Source: an uncultured Lachnospiraceae bacterium (lineage in GTDB: Bacteria; Bacillota; Clostridia; Lachnospirales; Lachnospiraceae). Taken from it: 64,000 nt of DNA. Location of the stretch: the NCBI GenBank assembly GCA_910577015.1, contig CAJTKU010000006.1:62001-126000 (forward strand), in the 5' to 3' direction. A model generated the notes under the pieces. That model was not told the DNA's origin. It worked only from the letters and a program-made list of their open reading frames with translations, and searched no databases. A program made the position numbers and the translations under genes. Below are positions 34,087 to 42,021 of the stretch, in pieces; the stretch's first letter is position 1, and each line of letters starts with the position of its first letter.

Positions 34087-34143
34087 GGAAAAAATACGGC
34101 GGCTGGCGTGCCTGCGCTGGCTGCCAGAAATGAGGTAAAGGGC

Positions 34144-34638
34144 ATGAAAGGACATTTAGACGCAGAGCAGCTGAAAAGCATGGATTATAAGAGCTTGCAG
34201 GCTTTGGCAAAGGATATGGGCGTAAGCGCTGCTGGAAAGGCAGAGGATATTATAGCCAGAATTGTAGCAGTAGAGGTGGACGTACCAGAGGGAGAGCTTA
34301 CAGAAGAGGAAAAGGCGCTTTTTGAGGAAGAGGCGGCACGGCAGGAAGAGGAACGGGCAGCAGGCGGGCAGACAGTGGAAGAGGCAGAGGACACCGCAGG
34401 AGAGCCGCAGACGGGGCAGGAAACGACGGAAGAGGGCGCAGCAGAGGAAAATACCAAAGATGCCAAAAAGCCGCAGGAAGAGGCAGGAAAGGCAGCAGGG
34501 CTGGTAAAGGTAAAAGCCGTTACAAGGTTCTTAGACAAGCAGCTTAACCAGATTAAGGACGCAGGAGAGGCTTACAGCGTAAGCAGGGAGCGTGCGGCAG
34601 AGCTGGCGGCAGCAGGCGTGGCAGAGATTGTGGGATAA
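34144..34638 (+). CDS. Small head or connector protein with SAP-like N terminus
   Basis: 164 residues: a SAP/HeH-like helix-extension-helix (YKSLQALAKDMGVSAAGKAEDIIARI), a Glu/Ala/Gln-rich low-complexity middle, and a C-terminal module (VKVKAVTRFLDKQLNQIKDAGEAYSVSRERAAELAAAGVAEIVG) seen in phage head-associated proteins. Just after the capsid gene, it may join the head-tail interface. ATG 34144 after GAGGTAAAGG. Confidence 0.65.
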   Translation: MKGHLDAEQLKSMDYKSLQALAKDMGVSAAGKAEDIIARIVAVEVDVPEGELTEEEKALFEEEAARQEEERAAGGQTVEEAEDTAGEPQTGQETTEEGAAEENTKDAKKPQEEAGKAAGLVKVKAVTRFLDKQLNQIKDAGEAYSVSRERAAELAAAGVAEIVG

Positions 34639-34658
34639 CCAGAAAGAGGGTGCAGCGC

Positions 34659-34994
34659 ATGGCGGCAGATGCCACAACATTAACAGAGAAAATGCGGGCG
34701 GCGCTGCGTATCAGCAGCACCAGCGAGAAAATAACGGCAGAAATAGAGGACTGTATAGCCGCCTGCAAAGCTGACCTTGCAAACGACGGGGTAAAAGCCA
34801 TTGACGAGGGCGACGCACTGATTATAAGGGCAGTTACCCTTTACTGCAAGGCAGAATTTGGCTATAACGACAAAGCGGAGAAGTTTAGGCAGTCATACGA
34901 CACGCTGAAAATGCGGCTTGCTTTGTCGCAGGAGTACAATACAGCGCCGCCCGTGTCCGAAACGGACACCGAGGGCGCAGAAAGCGGGGCGTGA
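34659..34994 (+). CDS. Head-tail connector, gp6-like
   Basis: 111 residues. Helical pattern IEDCIAACKADLANDGVKAI...ALIIRAVTLYCKAEFGYNDKAEKFRQSYDTLKMRL as in HK97 gp6-type connectors. The C-terminal tail contains VSETDT encoded by the 17-bp palindrome. ATG 34659 is eight bases after AAAGAGGG; a GTG at 34650 is less well placed. Confidence 0.75.
   Translation: MAADATTLTEKMRAALRISSTSEKITAEIEDCIAACKADLANDGVKAIDEGDALIIRAVTLYCKAEFGYNDKAEKFRQSYDTLKMRLALSQEYNTAPPVSETDTEGAESGA
34953..34969. promoter_or_regulatory. 17-bp palindrome, candidate ParB site (copy 2)
   Basis: GTGTCCGAAACGGACAC, identical to 26411-26427, near the 3' end of the connector gene. Confidence 0.55.
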
Positions 34995-34995
34995 T

Positions 34996-35325
34996 ATGGC
35001 AGCATGGGCAGACGAGCTTACAATAATCAGCCAGCAGCCGCCAGACGAGCGGGTAAACGCTGGGGGCTTTGAGAATGAGCCGCAGGAGAGCGCCCGTACT
35101 GTTTTCTGCAATAAAAAATCCGTAGGATACAGCGAATATTTTAAGAGCCAGCAGACGGGCAAGGTGGTAGAGGCGAAATGCGAGGTACATAAGGCGGACT
35201 ATGAGGGCGAGGACACCGTAGAAATGGACGGGCGGCGCTTTTTCGTGCTTAAGACCTACGACATAGACGACGATACCATAGAGCTTACGCTTACGGACTT
35301 GCGACATAAGGACGAGGGAACATAA
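34996..35325 (+). CDS. Head closure / head-tail adaptor protein
   Basis: 109 residues. Its position between gp6-like and gp10-like genes and a beta-rich pattern (ARTVFCNKKSVGYSEYFKSQQTGKVVEAKCEVHKADYEGEDTVEMDGRRFFVLKTYDIDDDTIELTLTDL) fit phage head-tail adaptors (gp16/SPP1-like stopper). It would seal the connector after packaging. Confidence 0.75.
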   Translation: MAAWADELTIISQQPPDERVNAGGFENEPQESARTVFCNKKSVGYSEYFKSQQTGKVVEAKCEVHKADYEGEDTVEMDGRRFFVLKTYDIDDDTIELTLTDLRHKDEGT

Positions 35326-35326
35326 A

Positions 35327-35348
35327 AGCGGCGGGGATACCGCCGCAG
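35327..35348 (-). terminator. Hairpin ending the minus-strand HIRAN gene
   Basis: On the minus strand GCGGCGG-tatcc-CCGCCGC is followed by TTTTAT, just after the stop of the HIRAN gene. It lies between two plus-strand structural genes, so on the plus strand it may also act as an mRNA hairpin. Confidence 0.5.
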
Positions 35349-35354
35349 GAAATG

Positions 35355-36059
35355 TTAATCATTTATTTTCAGAGTATCTGGAACATTGATAGGTGGATTG
35401 TCTTTTAAAAAGCGTAATGTGATTTTACAGCCGTAAGAAATAGGTTTACCGTCTTTTTGACCGCCGCCGTATACATCAATATAACTTATACTTTCAATGC
35501 GTTCTATATTGTCCTGTATAAAAGGTATCAAATCAGCGGGTATGTTTCCTATCTGCATATTGTTGACATAGACACCGTAAGCGGGCTGCCCTTTATACTC
35601 ATATTGCTTTATTTCAACGTCGGCATATTCATTAAACGGGCTATCGTGAAAATGAAGTTTGCGCAAAATAAGTTGGCGTGAAGAGCCGTCGTCATTATTA
35701 AAAGTTACACCAGTGACTTTTATAGGCGCAAATATGTATTTTGATTGACGTTGTGCAGGAGCGCTGGGTACTGGCGCTGCGGCGGGAGCTTTTGTCGTAT
35801 CGGTATTTACTGTATTATCATGCAGGGATTGAGAAAAAGAACTTTTGTTTGGTGGTGTGGTAAAACTGTTAGGAGTTTGTGACACTTCGCTGCTTGTTTC
35901 TGCTACCGGCTTAGCAGAACGGAAAGCCAGAAATGCAAAAACGCCGCAGATAACAAGGCAGCCAACGCCACCAGAAACAAGACCGCCTGCAAATCCGCTA
36001 AAAGAGGATAAAAGGAATAGAGCGGCAAGGCAGGAAAAGACTATAGTTTTCTTTTTCAT
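35355..36059 (-). CDS. Membrane-anchored HIRAN-like moron protein
   Basis: 234 residues on the opposite strand to all surrounding structural genes. N terminus: two membrane segments (IVFSCLAALFLLSSFSGFAGG, SGGVGCLVICGVFAFLAF), then a Ser/Thr/Pro/Ala linker, then a HIRAN-like domain (IKVTGVTFNNDDGSSRQLILRKL...YEYKGQPAYGVYVNNMQIGNIPADLIPF...SYGCKITLRFL). HIRAN domains occur in DNA-repair enzymes and as stand-alone modules. With its own promoter and terminator it is a moron expressed in the lysogen. A paralogue is at 51311. The function may concern lysogen physiology or exclusion of other phages (inference). Confidence 0.75.
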   Translation of the reverse strand: MKKKTIVFSCLAALFLLSSFSGFAGGLVSGGVGCLVICGVFAFLAFRSAKPVAETSSEVSQTPNSFTTPPNKSSFSQSLHDNTVNTDTTKAPAAAPVPSAPAQRQSKYIFAPIKVTGVTFNNDDGSSRQLILRKLHFHDSPFNEYADVEIKQYEYKGQPAYGVYVNNMQIGNIPADLIPFIQDNIERIESISYIDVYGGGQKDGKPISYGCKITLRFLKDNPPINVPDTLKIND

Positions 36060-36092
36060 ATAAAACACAACCTTTCTATCGTTTTTAAGAAA

Positions 36093-36121
36093 ATTATAGA
36101 ACAATGTCGAATGAAAATCAA
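36093..36121 (-). promoter_or_regulatory. Promoter of the HIRAN moron
   Basis: On the minus strand TTGATT (36121-36116), 17 bases, TATAAT (36098-36093), 33 bases before the moron ATG. No late-gene repeats are near it, so it is likely host-driven in the lysogen. Confidence 0.7.
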
Positions 36122-36140
36122 CAGAAAGGGGGCAAATAAA

Positions 36141-36572
36141 ATGTCAGAGTTTACTACGGTGGGGCTGGAAGAGGTAATAGAGGCATTTAGCAGGAGAGAG
36201 CAGGCAGCAACAAGGGCAGTGCCTAAAATGCTGCAAGCAGGGGCAGCAGTGCTGGTAGAGGCGCAAAGGGAAGCGGCAAAAGCTATGGGGATTGAGGAAA
36301 CCGCTGGCTTTATCAAAGCAATAAAGCCTACAAAAGTGCAGGGCGGCGACAGGGAAAAACATATTGATGTATACCCGCAGGGCAGGGCAAAGCACGGAAA
36401 TGACAGAAAGGGCGATAAAAGCAAAGTAAGATATGCAACGATAGGATTTATAAACGAATACGGCACAAGTAAAAAAGCAGCCCGCCCTTATATGACGGTA
36501 GCAAATGCGAAAGCACACGAAAAAGTAGTTGATGCACAAATGGAAGTATGGGAGCGTGAGCAGGGACAATGA
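36141..36572 (+). CDS. Tail-completion protein, HK97 gp10-like
   Basis: 143 residues. VGLEEVIEAFSRREQAATRAVPKMLQAGAAVLVEAQREAAK and FINEYGTSKKAARPYMTVANAKAHEKVVDA are the typical N-terminal helix and C-terminal RPYM motif of gp10-like proteins. ATG 36141 follows AGAAAGGGGG. The next gene overlaps by 4 bases. Confidence 0.85.
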   Translation: MSEFTTVGLEEVIEAFSRREQAATRAVPKMLQAGAAVLVEAQREAAKAMGIEETAGFIKAIKPTKVQGGDREKHIDVYPQGRAKHGNDRKGDKSKVRYATIGFINEYGTSKKAARPYMTVANAKAHEKVVDAQMEVWEREQGQ

Positions 36573-36895
36573 GCAGCATAAAAGAGATTTTAGAGAGCGC
36601 AGGGCTGCCAGCACAGCGGGGCGTATATACTGGCAGATGCAAGCCGAAAGCCTATTATACTTTCCTGCGGCTAAATGGCGGCGCTGCCGTAAATGCAGAC
36701 GACACAGAGAGCGAAAGCAAGGAAATGTATAGGGTAACGCTTTTCCATAAAGGCGACTATGAGGCGCAGCTTAACAAAACTCTGGAAGTGCTGCGGGCGG
36801 CAGACGTTTATATTAACAGCGTTGATACAGAGAACTACGAAACAGAAACGGGGTACTGGTTAGTGCCTATCACAATCGAAATATTAAAGGAGTGA
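36569..36895 (+). CDS. Tail terminator protein
   Basis: 108 residues. The pattern YTFLRLNGGAAVNADDTESESKEMYRVTLFHKGDYEAQLNKTLEVLRAADVY...YETETGYWLVPITIEI matches phage tail-terminator (gp11/gpU-like) proteins. It would cap the tail tube and join it to the head. ATGA overlap with the previous gene. Confidence 0.7.
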   Translation: MSSIKEILESAGLPAQRGVYTGRCKPKAYYTFLRLNGGAAVNADDTESESKEMYRVTLFHKGDYEAQLNKTLEVLRAADVYINSVDTENYETETGYWLVPITIEILKE

Positions 36896-36902
36896 CAAGA
36901 CA

Positions 36903-37466
36903 ATGACACTGGGATTAAGAGATTTATTTTATGCAGTATGCACAGAGGCAGACGGCGCAGAAACCTACGGAACGCCTAAGAAAATGGCAGAGGCTATGAC
37001 GGCTGACTTATCCGTAAAGACGGCAGACGGTAGCTTATACGCAGATGATACGTTGAGTGAAAGCGTATCCGAGTTTGCCAGCGGCACGCTTAAGCTGGGC
37101 GTAAAAGACCTTACGCCAGAAGTGCTGGCAGAGGTACTGGGGCAGGAAGTAGACCAGAATAACGTAGTATGGGCTGGAAAAGACGACGAGCCGCCGTATG
37201 TGGCTATCGGTTTTAGGGCAAAGAAAACGGGCGGGCGTTTCCGCTACGTCTGGCTGCTTAAGGCTAAGTTTAAAGTACCGTCTGAAAAGTACGAAACAAA
37301 GGGCGAAAGCATCAAGTTTAACACGCCAGACATTGAGGCGGATTTTACCGCAAGAAAAAAAGACGGACGCTGGAAAGCCGACTTTGTAGGCACAGAGAAC
37401 AGCGACGCAGCCAAAACATGGTTTACGGCAGTGCCAGAGCCAGCGGCAACAATACCAGAGGCATAA
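36903..37466 (+). CDS. Major tail tube protein
   Basis: 187 residues. GLRDLFYAVCTEADGAETYGTPKKMAEAMTADLSVKTADGSLYADDTLSESVSEFASGTLKLGVKDLTPEVLAEVLG is characteristic of phi13-type major tail proteins. Position before the tail chaperone and tape measure supports this. Confidence 0.88.
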   Translation: MTLGLRDLFYAVCTEADGAETYGTPKKMAEAMTADLSVKTADGSLYADDTLSESVSEFASGTLKLGVKDLTPEVLAEVLGQEVDQNNVVWAGKDDEPPYVAIGFRAKKTGGRFRYVWLLKAKFKVPSEKYETKGESIKFNTPDIEADFTARKKDGRWKADFVGTENSDAAKTWFTAVPEPAATIPEA

Positions 37467-37479
37467 AAACAGAATAAAG

Positions 37480-37515
37480 GGAAAGGAGAAAAGGCGCAGC
37501 GCATAGCTGCGCCTT
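37480..37515 (+). other. Hairpin between ribosome site and start codon of the tail chaperone
   Basis: GGAAAGGAG (37480-37488) is 37 bases from the ATG at 37526. A perfect 10-bp hairpin, AAGGCGCAGC/GCTGCGCCTT (37491-37515), lies in between; removing it leaves about 12 bases. There is no T-tract to speak of, so it may be an attenuator or a spacer that folds away. Confidence 0.5.
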
Positions 37516-37525
37516 AATTGTTGAT

Positions 37526-37927
37526 ATGAGCGCAATAAAAGACGGTGGCTATACAGTAACGCTGAAAGGGAAAGAGTACAGACTTCTTTTTACCCTTAAC
37601 GCACTGGACGAAATTCAAACGAAATTCGGCGGCTATGACAAGCTGGGCGAGGCTTTTAACCAGAGTAACCCAGACTGGGTAAAGGATACAAAATGGCTGC
37701 TTACAATGCTTATCAATGAGGGGCTTTTAGAAGAGGACGAGGACGCCCAGCTTTTCACAGAGCAGCAGATAGGCAGGCTGATACATATGGGAAATCTGGC
37801 AGAGGTACAGCGGGCTATTTTTGCGTCGTTTGCAGCAGGCACAGCAGGCGACGGAGAGAGCAGCAGAGATACCGAAGCAGAGGACGACGAAGAGGCGGGG
37901 GAAATGAAAGCCGTGCAGGAAAGCTAG
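37526..37927 (+). CDS. Tail assembly chaperone (G-type)
   Basis: 133 residues. KDGGYTVTLKGKEYRLLFTLNALDEIQTKFGGYDKLGEAFN is typical of tail assembly chaperones (gp13-like). It guides the tape measure protein during tail assembly. The C-terminal tail is acidic. A second ORF, in the -1 frame, continues after its stop and is probably joined by frameshifting. Confidence 0.8.
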   Translation: MSAIKDGGYTVTLKGKEYRLLFTLNALDEIQTKFGGYDKLGEAFNQSNPDWVKDTKWLLTMLINEGLLEEDEDAQLFTEQQIGRLIHMGNLAEVQRAIFASFAAGTAGDGESSRDTEAEDDEEAGEMKAVQES

Positions 37928-38130
37928 ACACTGCACGGCTTTTGTATATCGCTATGGTGCTGCTGGGGTATAGGGAGCGTGAGGCATGGAGAAAAACGCC
38001 GTACCAGATTGTAACCCTATTCAGATACCACAAGGAATATAACCCGCACATTTTTAGGCAGGAACGGGCAGCAGTACCGCAGGCGGCAGAGGAACTGGAC
38101 GACATTGACATAGCATTAGGGGGACTGTAG
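37898..38130 (+). CDS. T-part of the tail assembly chaperone, probably read by -1 frameshift
   Basis: The frame from TTG 37942 (YIAMVLLGYREREAWRKTPYQIVTLFRYHKEYNPHIF) is open well upstream of its TTG and overlaps the end of the G-type gene. Phage chaperones are usually made as G and G-T fusions by a -1 shift. A GCGGGGGAAATGAAAG stretch at 37895-37910 offers G-rich slippage, but it is not a perfect X-XXY-YYZ heptamer. The start of this feature is the proposed shift site. An alternative is independent initiation at TTG 37942, which has no good ribosome site. Confidence 0.55.
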
Positions 38131-38133
38131 CGA

Positions 38134-41100
38134 ATGGCTGATAAGACGGAAAATATAAAAACAAGGCTTAGCTTTGACGGCGAGGCAGAATACAAGGCAG
38201 CCTGCAAAGATATAAACAATAATCTGAAAAACCTTAATGCTGAAATGCGCCGAGTAACCGCAGAATACAAAGGAAACGAAAACAGCATAGAGGCATTAAA
38301 GGCAAAGCAGGGCGTTTTATCTGAAAAATATGCAGAGCAGGCAAAGAAAGTAGAAGAGGCACGCAAGGCGTTAGAGAGATGCGCCCAGCAGACGGGCGAG
38401 AACAGCGAGGCAACACAAAGGCTGCAAAGAGATTTGAACTATGCGGAGGCAGCGCTTTTTGATACGGACGCAGCTTTGCAGGCTGTAGAAAACGAACTAT
38501 CAGAGGGCGTGCAGGCGCAGCGCCAGTATGAGGCGGCTTGTCAGGGGATAGATAAAAACTTATCCCTTTTGGGCGCAGAATTGCAGGAAGTAAACGCAAA
38601 GTATAAAAACAATGCGGACAGCGCAAAAGCCGTGGCTGAAAAGCAGGAAGTCCTTAAAAGGACATATGACGAGCAGGCAAAAAAGGTAGCGGAAACGGAA
38701 AGAGCCTATGAAAGCATGGTGCGCCAGTATGGGGAAACCAGCAGCGAGGCTAAAGAGCTTGAAACGCAGCTGCACAACGAAAGAGCCGCCCTATACGACG
38801 TGGAAAACCAGCTTGCAGAAACCGAGCAGGGGCATAACGGGCTTGCATCTGCTATGGGAAATCTGGGCGGCATTATGGCAAAAGGCATAGCGGCAGTGGG
38901 GGCGGCTGCGGCTGCAATCGGCACGGCAGTAGTGGCAGGGCTGGGCTATGCCGTAAGCCAAGCGGACGAGGCAAAGGGCGCTTTAAATGATTTCTGCGCA
39001 GCCACGGGGACGGCTACGGACGACGCAGGGCAGTACAAGCAAGTCATGGAGAATATCTACAACGCAAATTTTGGCGAGGGCTTTGAGGACATAGCGGCGG
39101 CTATGGCAGAGGTACGGCAGCAGGCGGGCGACTTGGGGGCAGACGAGCTGGAAAAAATGACGACCAACGCATTAGCGCTGCGGGATACGTTTGACTTTGA
39201 CGTAGCGGAAAGCACCAGAGCCGCCACACAGCTTATGCAGAAATTCGGCTTATCCTCTGACGAGGCGTATAACCTTATTGCGCAGGGCGCACAGAACGGG
39301 CTTAACAAGAACGGGGATTTGCTGGACGTTATCAACGAATACAGTAACCAGTATTCGCAGGCGGGGCTAAGCGCAGAGGATATGTTTAACTCTATCGCAA
39401 ACGGCGCTGCTACTGGCGTTTGGAGCATAGACAAAATGGGCGACGCTTTTAAGGAATTTAGTATCCGCATGAATGACGGGACGGCAAACGAATACCTTAC
39501 AAGTCTGGGGCTTAATGCAGACGAGGTAGTAGGGAAATTCCAAAAGGGCGGCGACAGCGCAAAAGAGGCTATGAGCCAGGTAAGCGAGGCGCTTAAGAAC
39601 TGCGACGACAAGAGCCTACAGTATACGGCGGGCGTGGGCTTAATGGGTACTATGTGGGAAGATATGGGCGCTGATGCCTGCACGTCGCTTATGGACGTTG
39701 AGGGGCAGATAAGCAAGACCACGGACGCTATGGGGAAGATTAACGCCGTAAAATATGACACATTTTCAGAGGCTATGCAGGGCGCAGGCAGGATACTACA
39801 GACCAGCTTTATTATGCCGATAGGCGAGCAGGCGCTACCGATTTTCAGCCAGTTTGCAAACGAACTGGCGCAGGGTGCGGCAGAGGCGGGCGGCGATATG
39901 GGGAAAATGGCGCAGAGCTTTGGCGACGCATTAGGAAACATGGTAAACGGGCTGGCAGAAATGCTGCCACAGATTACCAGCTTTGCCGTAGAGCTTGTAA
40001 GCGGGCTTGTGGACGGCATTGTAGAGAGTGCGCCAGCAATCGTGCAGGCGGGCGTAGGAATGATTACGGGGCTTGCGGACGGCATTGTAGAGGCGATACC
40101 GACGCTGGCAGAGAGCGCAACAGAGATAATAGCAACGCTGATTAACGGCATTGTAGAACTGATACCGACGCTGGCAGAGGGCGCAGTACAGATTATTGCG
40201 GGGCTGGCAAAAGGGCTGGGGGAGGCACTGCCAGAGCTGATACCAAGCGTAATAGACGCAGTGCTTACCATAACGGAAACGCTGATAAACAACGTGCCTA
40301 TGCTGATAGACGCAGCCTTACAGCTTGTAACGGGGCTTGCAGACGGGATTATAGCGGCGCTGCCAGTCATCATAGAGAGGCTGCCGCAGATTATAACCAG
40401 CATAATAAATGCGCTGGTAGAGGGCATACCGCTTATTTTGGAGAGCGCAGGCGACATTATAGTAGCACTTGTGGACGGCATTATAGATGCAATTCCGCTG
40501 CTTATAGCGGCAGTACCGCAGATTATTGTAGCCATTGTAGAGGGGCTTATAACGGGGCTGCCTAAAATTGTGGCGGCAGCGGGGCAGCTTGTGACAACGA
40601 TTTTAAACAAGCTAAAGGAGCTGCCGACACAGATACCGCAGGCGATAGCGGCGGGCATAGAAAAAATAGCCGAGTGGGGCGCAAGCATGAAAGAAAAAGG
40701 CGGCACAGTCATTACAGAGTTTGTAACAAAGGTTATAGACGTTGTAAAGGAACTGCCGCAGAAAATCTGGAACGGTATAGTAGATGCCGTTACCAGAGTA
40801 GCCACATGGGGCTTGAATATGCAGGAAAAAGCCAAAGAGGTAATGAACACAATGCTTACAAATGTTGTAACCATTGTGAAAGAAACGCCGCAGAAAATCT
40901 GGAACTGCATAGTAGATGCCATAAACAAAGTAGCCACATGGGGCTTGAATATGCAGACCAAAGCCAAAGAGGTAATGAACACAATGCTTACGAACATTGT
41001 AACCATTGTGAAAGAAACGCCCGCTAAAATCTGGAACTGCATCATAGGCGCAGTTACCAAAGTGGCTACATGGGGCGCAAACATGGTGGCAAAAGCGAAA

Positions 41101-42018
41101 GAGGTAATGAACACAATGCTTACGGGCATTGTAACCATTGTGAAAGAAACGCCCGCTAAAATCTGGAACTGTATCATAGGCGCAGTTACCAAAGTGGCTA
41201 CGTGGGGCAGTAATATGCTGAATAAAGCCAAAGAGGTAATGAACAGCATGGTTACTGGCATTGTAACCATTGTGAAAGAAACACCGCAGAAAATCTGGAA
41301 CGCAATAGTAGGCGCAGTTACCAAAGTGGCTACATGGGGCAGCAATATGCTAACCAAAGCCAAAGAGGTAATGAATAGCATGGTTACTGGCATTGTGAAC
41401 ATTGTAAAAGAAGTGCCGCAGAAAATCTATAATAGCATTTCTGCCGCAATATCCAAAGTAGCCCAGTGGGGTACAGAGGTAAAAAATAAAGCGGTAGAGG
41501 GCATGAGGAATGTTATAAGCGGCATAACGGGCGTATTTAGCAGTATCGGTAGCACTATGGCAGATATTGGCAGCAATATTGTTTCTGGCATCTGGAACGG
41601 CATAAGCAATGGCACGCAATGGATAAAGAATAAAATAAGCGGATGGGTAGGAAATGTTACGGACTTCTTAAAAGGGCTTTTTGGAATAAATAGCCCGTCT
41701 AGGCTGATGCGTGACGAAGTAGGCGTATATCTGGCGCAAGGTATAGGCGTGGGCTTTTCTGATGAAATGGGGAACGTAAACAAGCAGATAGAGGACGCTA
41801 TACCGCAGGAGTTTGACGTAGGCGCAAAAGTCAATGTAAACAAAGATTTTACATACGACACGGACGACGACGGAAACCAGAAAAAGCCAAAGCCGAAAGG
41901 CGGCGGGGCAGCAGGCGGCTTTACCGTGATACAGAACATTTACGCAAATACAACGGATTATGCAAAGCAGCAAAAAGAGGCTGCAAGGCAATTTAGAATG
42001 ATAGCAAGGACGGTATAG
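38134..42018 (+). CDS. Tape measure protein
   Basis: 1294 residues. The first ~230 are coiled coil (LNAEMRRVTAEYKGNENSIEALKAKQG); a Gly/Ala hydrophobic segment (MGNLGGIMAKGIAAVGAAAAAIG) and the phage TP901 tape core follow. Around 39990-40600 there are hydrophobic repeats (LVDGIVESAPAIV, LINGIVELIPTLAEG). Around 40740-41470 lie about six 44-residue repeats (IWNCIVDAINKVATWG...AKEVMNTMLTNIVTIV). The length sets the tail length. The final part contains NSPSRLMRDEVG, common at the C-terminal end of Gram-positive tape measures. Confidence 0.93.
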   Translation: MADKTENIKTRLSFDGEAEYKAACKDINNNLKNLNAEMRRVTAEYKGNENSIEALKAKQGVLSEKYAEQAKKVEEARKALERCAQQTGENSEATQRLQRDLNYAEAALFDTDAALQAVENELSEGVQAQRQYEAACQGIDKNLSLLGAELQEVNAKYKNNADSAKAVAEKQEVLKRTYDEQAKKVAETERAYESMVRQYGETSSEAKELETQLHNERAALYDVENQLAETEQGHNGLASAMGNLGGIMAKGIAAVGAAAAAIGTAVVAGLGYAVSQADEAKGALNDFCAATGTATDDAGQYKQVMENIYNANFGEGFEDIAAAMAEVRQQAGDLGADELEKMTTNALALRDTFDFDVAESTRAATQLMQKFGLSSDEAYNLIAQGAQNGLNKNGDLLDVINEYSNQYSQAGLSAEDMFNSIANGAATGVWSIDKMGDAFKEFSIRMNDGTANEYLTSLGLNADEVVGKFQKGGDSAKEAMSQVSEALKNCDDKSLQYTAGVGLMGTMWEDMGADACTSLMDVEGQISKTTDAMGKINAVKYDTFSEAMQGAGRILQTSFIMPIGEQALPIFSQFANELAQGAAEAGGDMGKMAQSFGDALGNMVNGLAEMLPQITSFAVELVSGLVDGIVESAPAIVQAGVGMITGLADGIVEAIPTLAESATEIIATLINGIVELIPTLAEGAVQIIAGLAKGLGEALPELIPSVIDAVLTITETLINNVPMLIDAALQLVTGLADGIIAALPVIIERLPQIITSIINALVEGIPLILESAGDIIVALVDGIIDAIPLLIAAVPQIIVAIVEGLITGLPKIVAAAGQLVTTILNKLKELPTQIPQAIAAGIEKIAEWGASMKEKGGTVITEFVTKVIDVVKELPQKIWNGIVDAVTRVATWGLNMQEKAKEVMNTMLTNVVTIVKETPQKIWNCIVDAINKVATWGLNMQTKAKEVMNTMLTNIVTIVKETPAKIWNCIIGAVTKVATWGANMVAKAKEVMNTMLTGIVTIVKETPAKIWNCIIGAVTKVATWGSNMLNKAKEVMNSMVTGIVTIVKETPQKIWNAIVGAVTKVATWGSNMLTKAKEVMNSMVTGIVNIVKEVPQKIYNSISAAISKVAQWGTEVKNKAVEGMRNVISGITGVFSSIGSTMADIGSNIVSGIWNGISNGTQWIKNKISGWVGNVTDFLKGLFGINSPSRLMRDEVGVYLAQGIGVGFSDEMGNVNKQIEDAIPQEFDVGAKVNVNKDFTYDTDDDGNQKKPKPKGGGAAGGFTVIQNIYANTTDYAKQQKEAARQFRMIARTV
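40744..41475 (+). repeat. Tandem 132-bp repeats in the tape measure gene
   Basis: The stretch encoding AKEVMN recurs at 40831, 40963, 41095, 41227 and 41359, exactly 132 bases apart; units encode 44 residues each. DNA identity between units is high, so unit loss or gain by recombination could change tail length. Confidence 0.8.
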
Positions 42019-42021
42019 GGC

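Noticed and set aside
39057..41402. 781-codon open frame on the minus strand opposite the tape measure gene
   Set aside because: It mirrors the repeat-rich, stop-poor codon pattern of the real plus-strand gene, has low-complexity Ser/Ile/Ala composition and no ribosome site.
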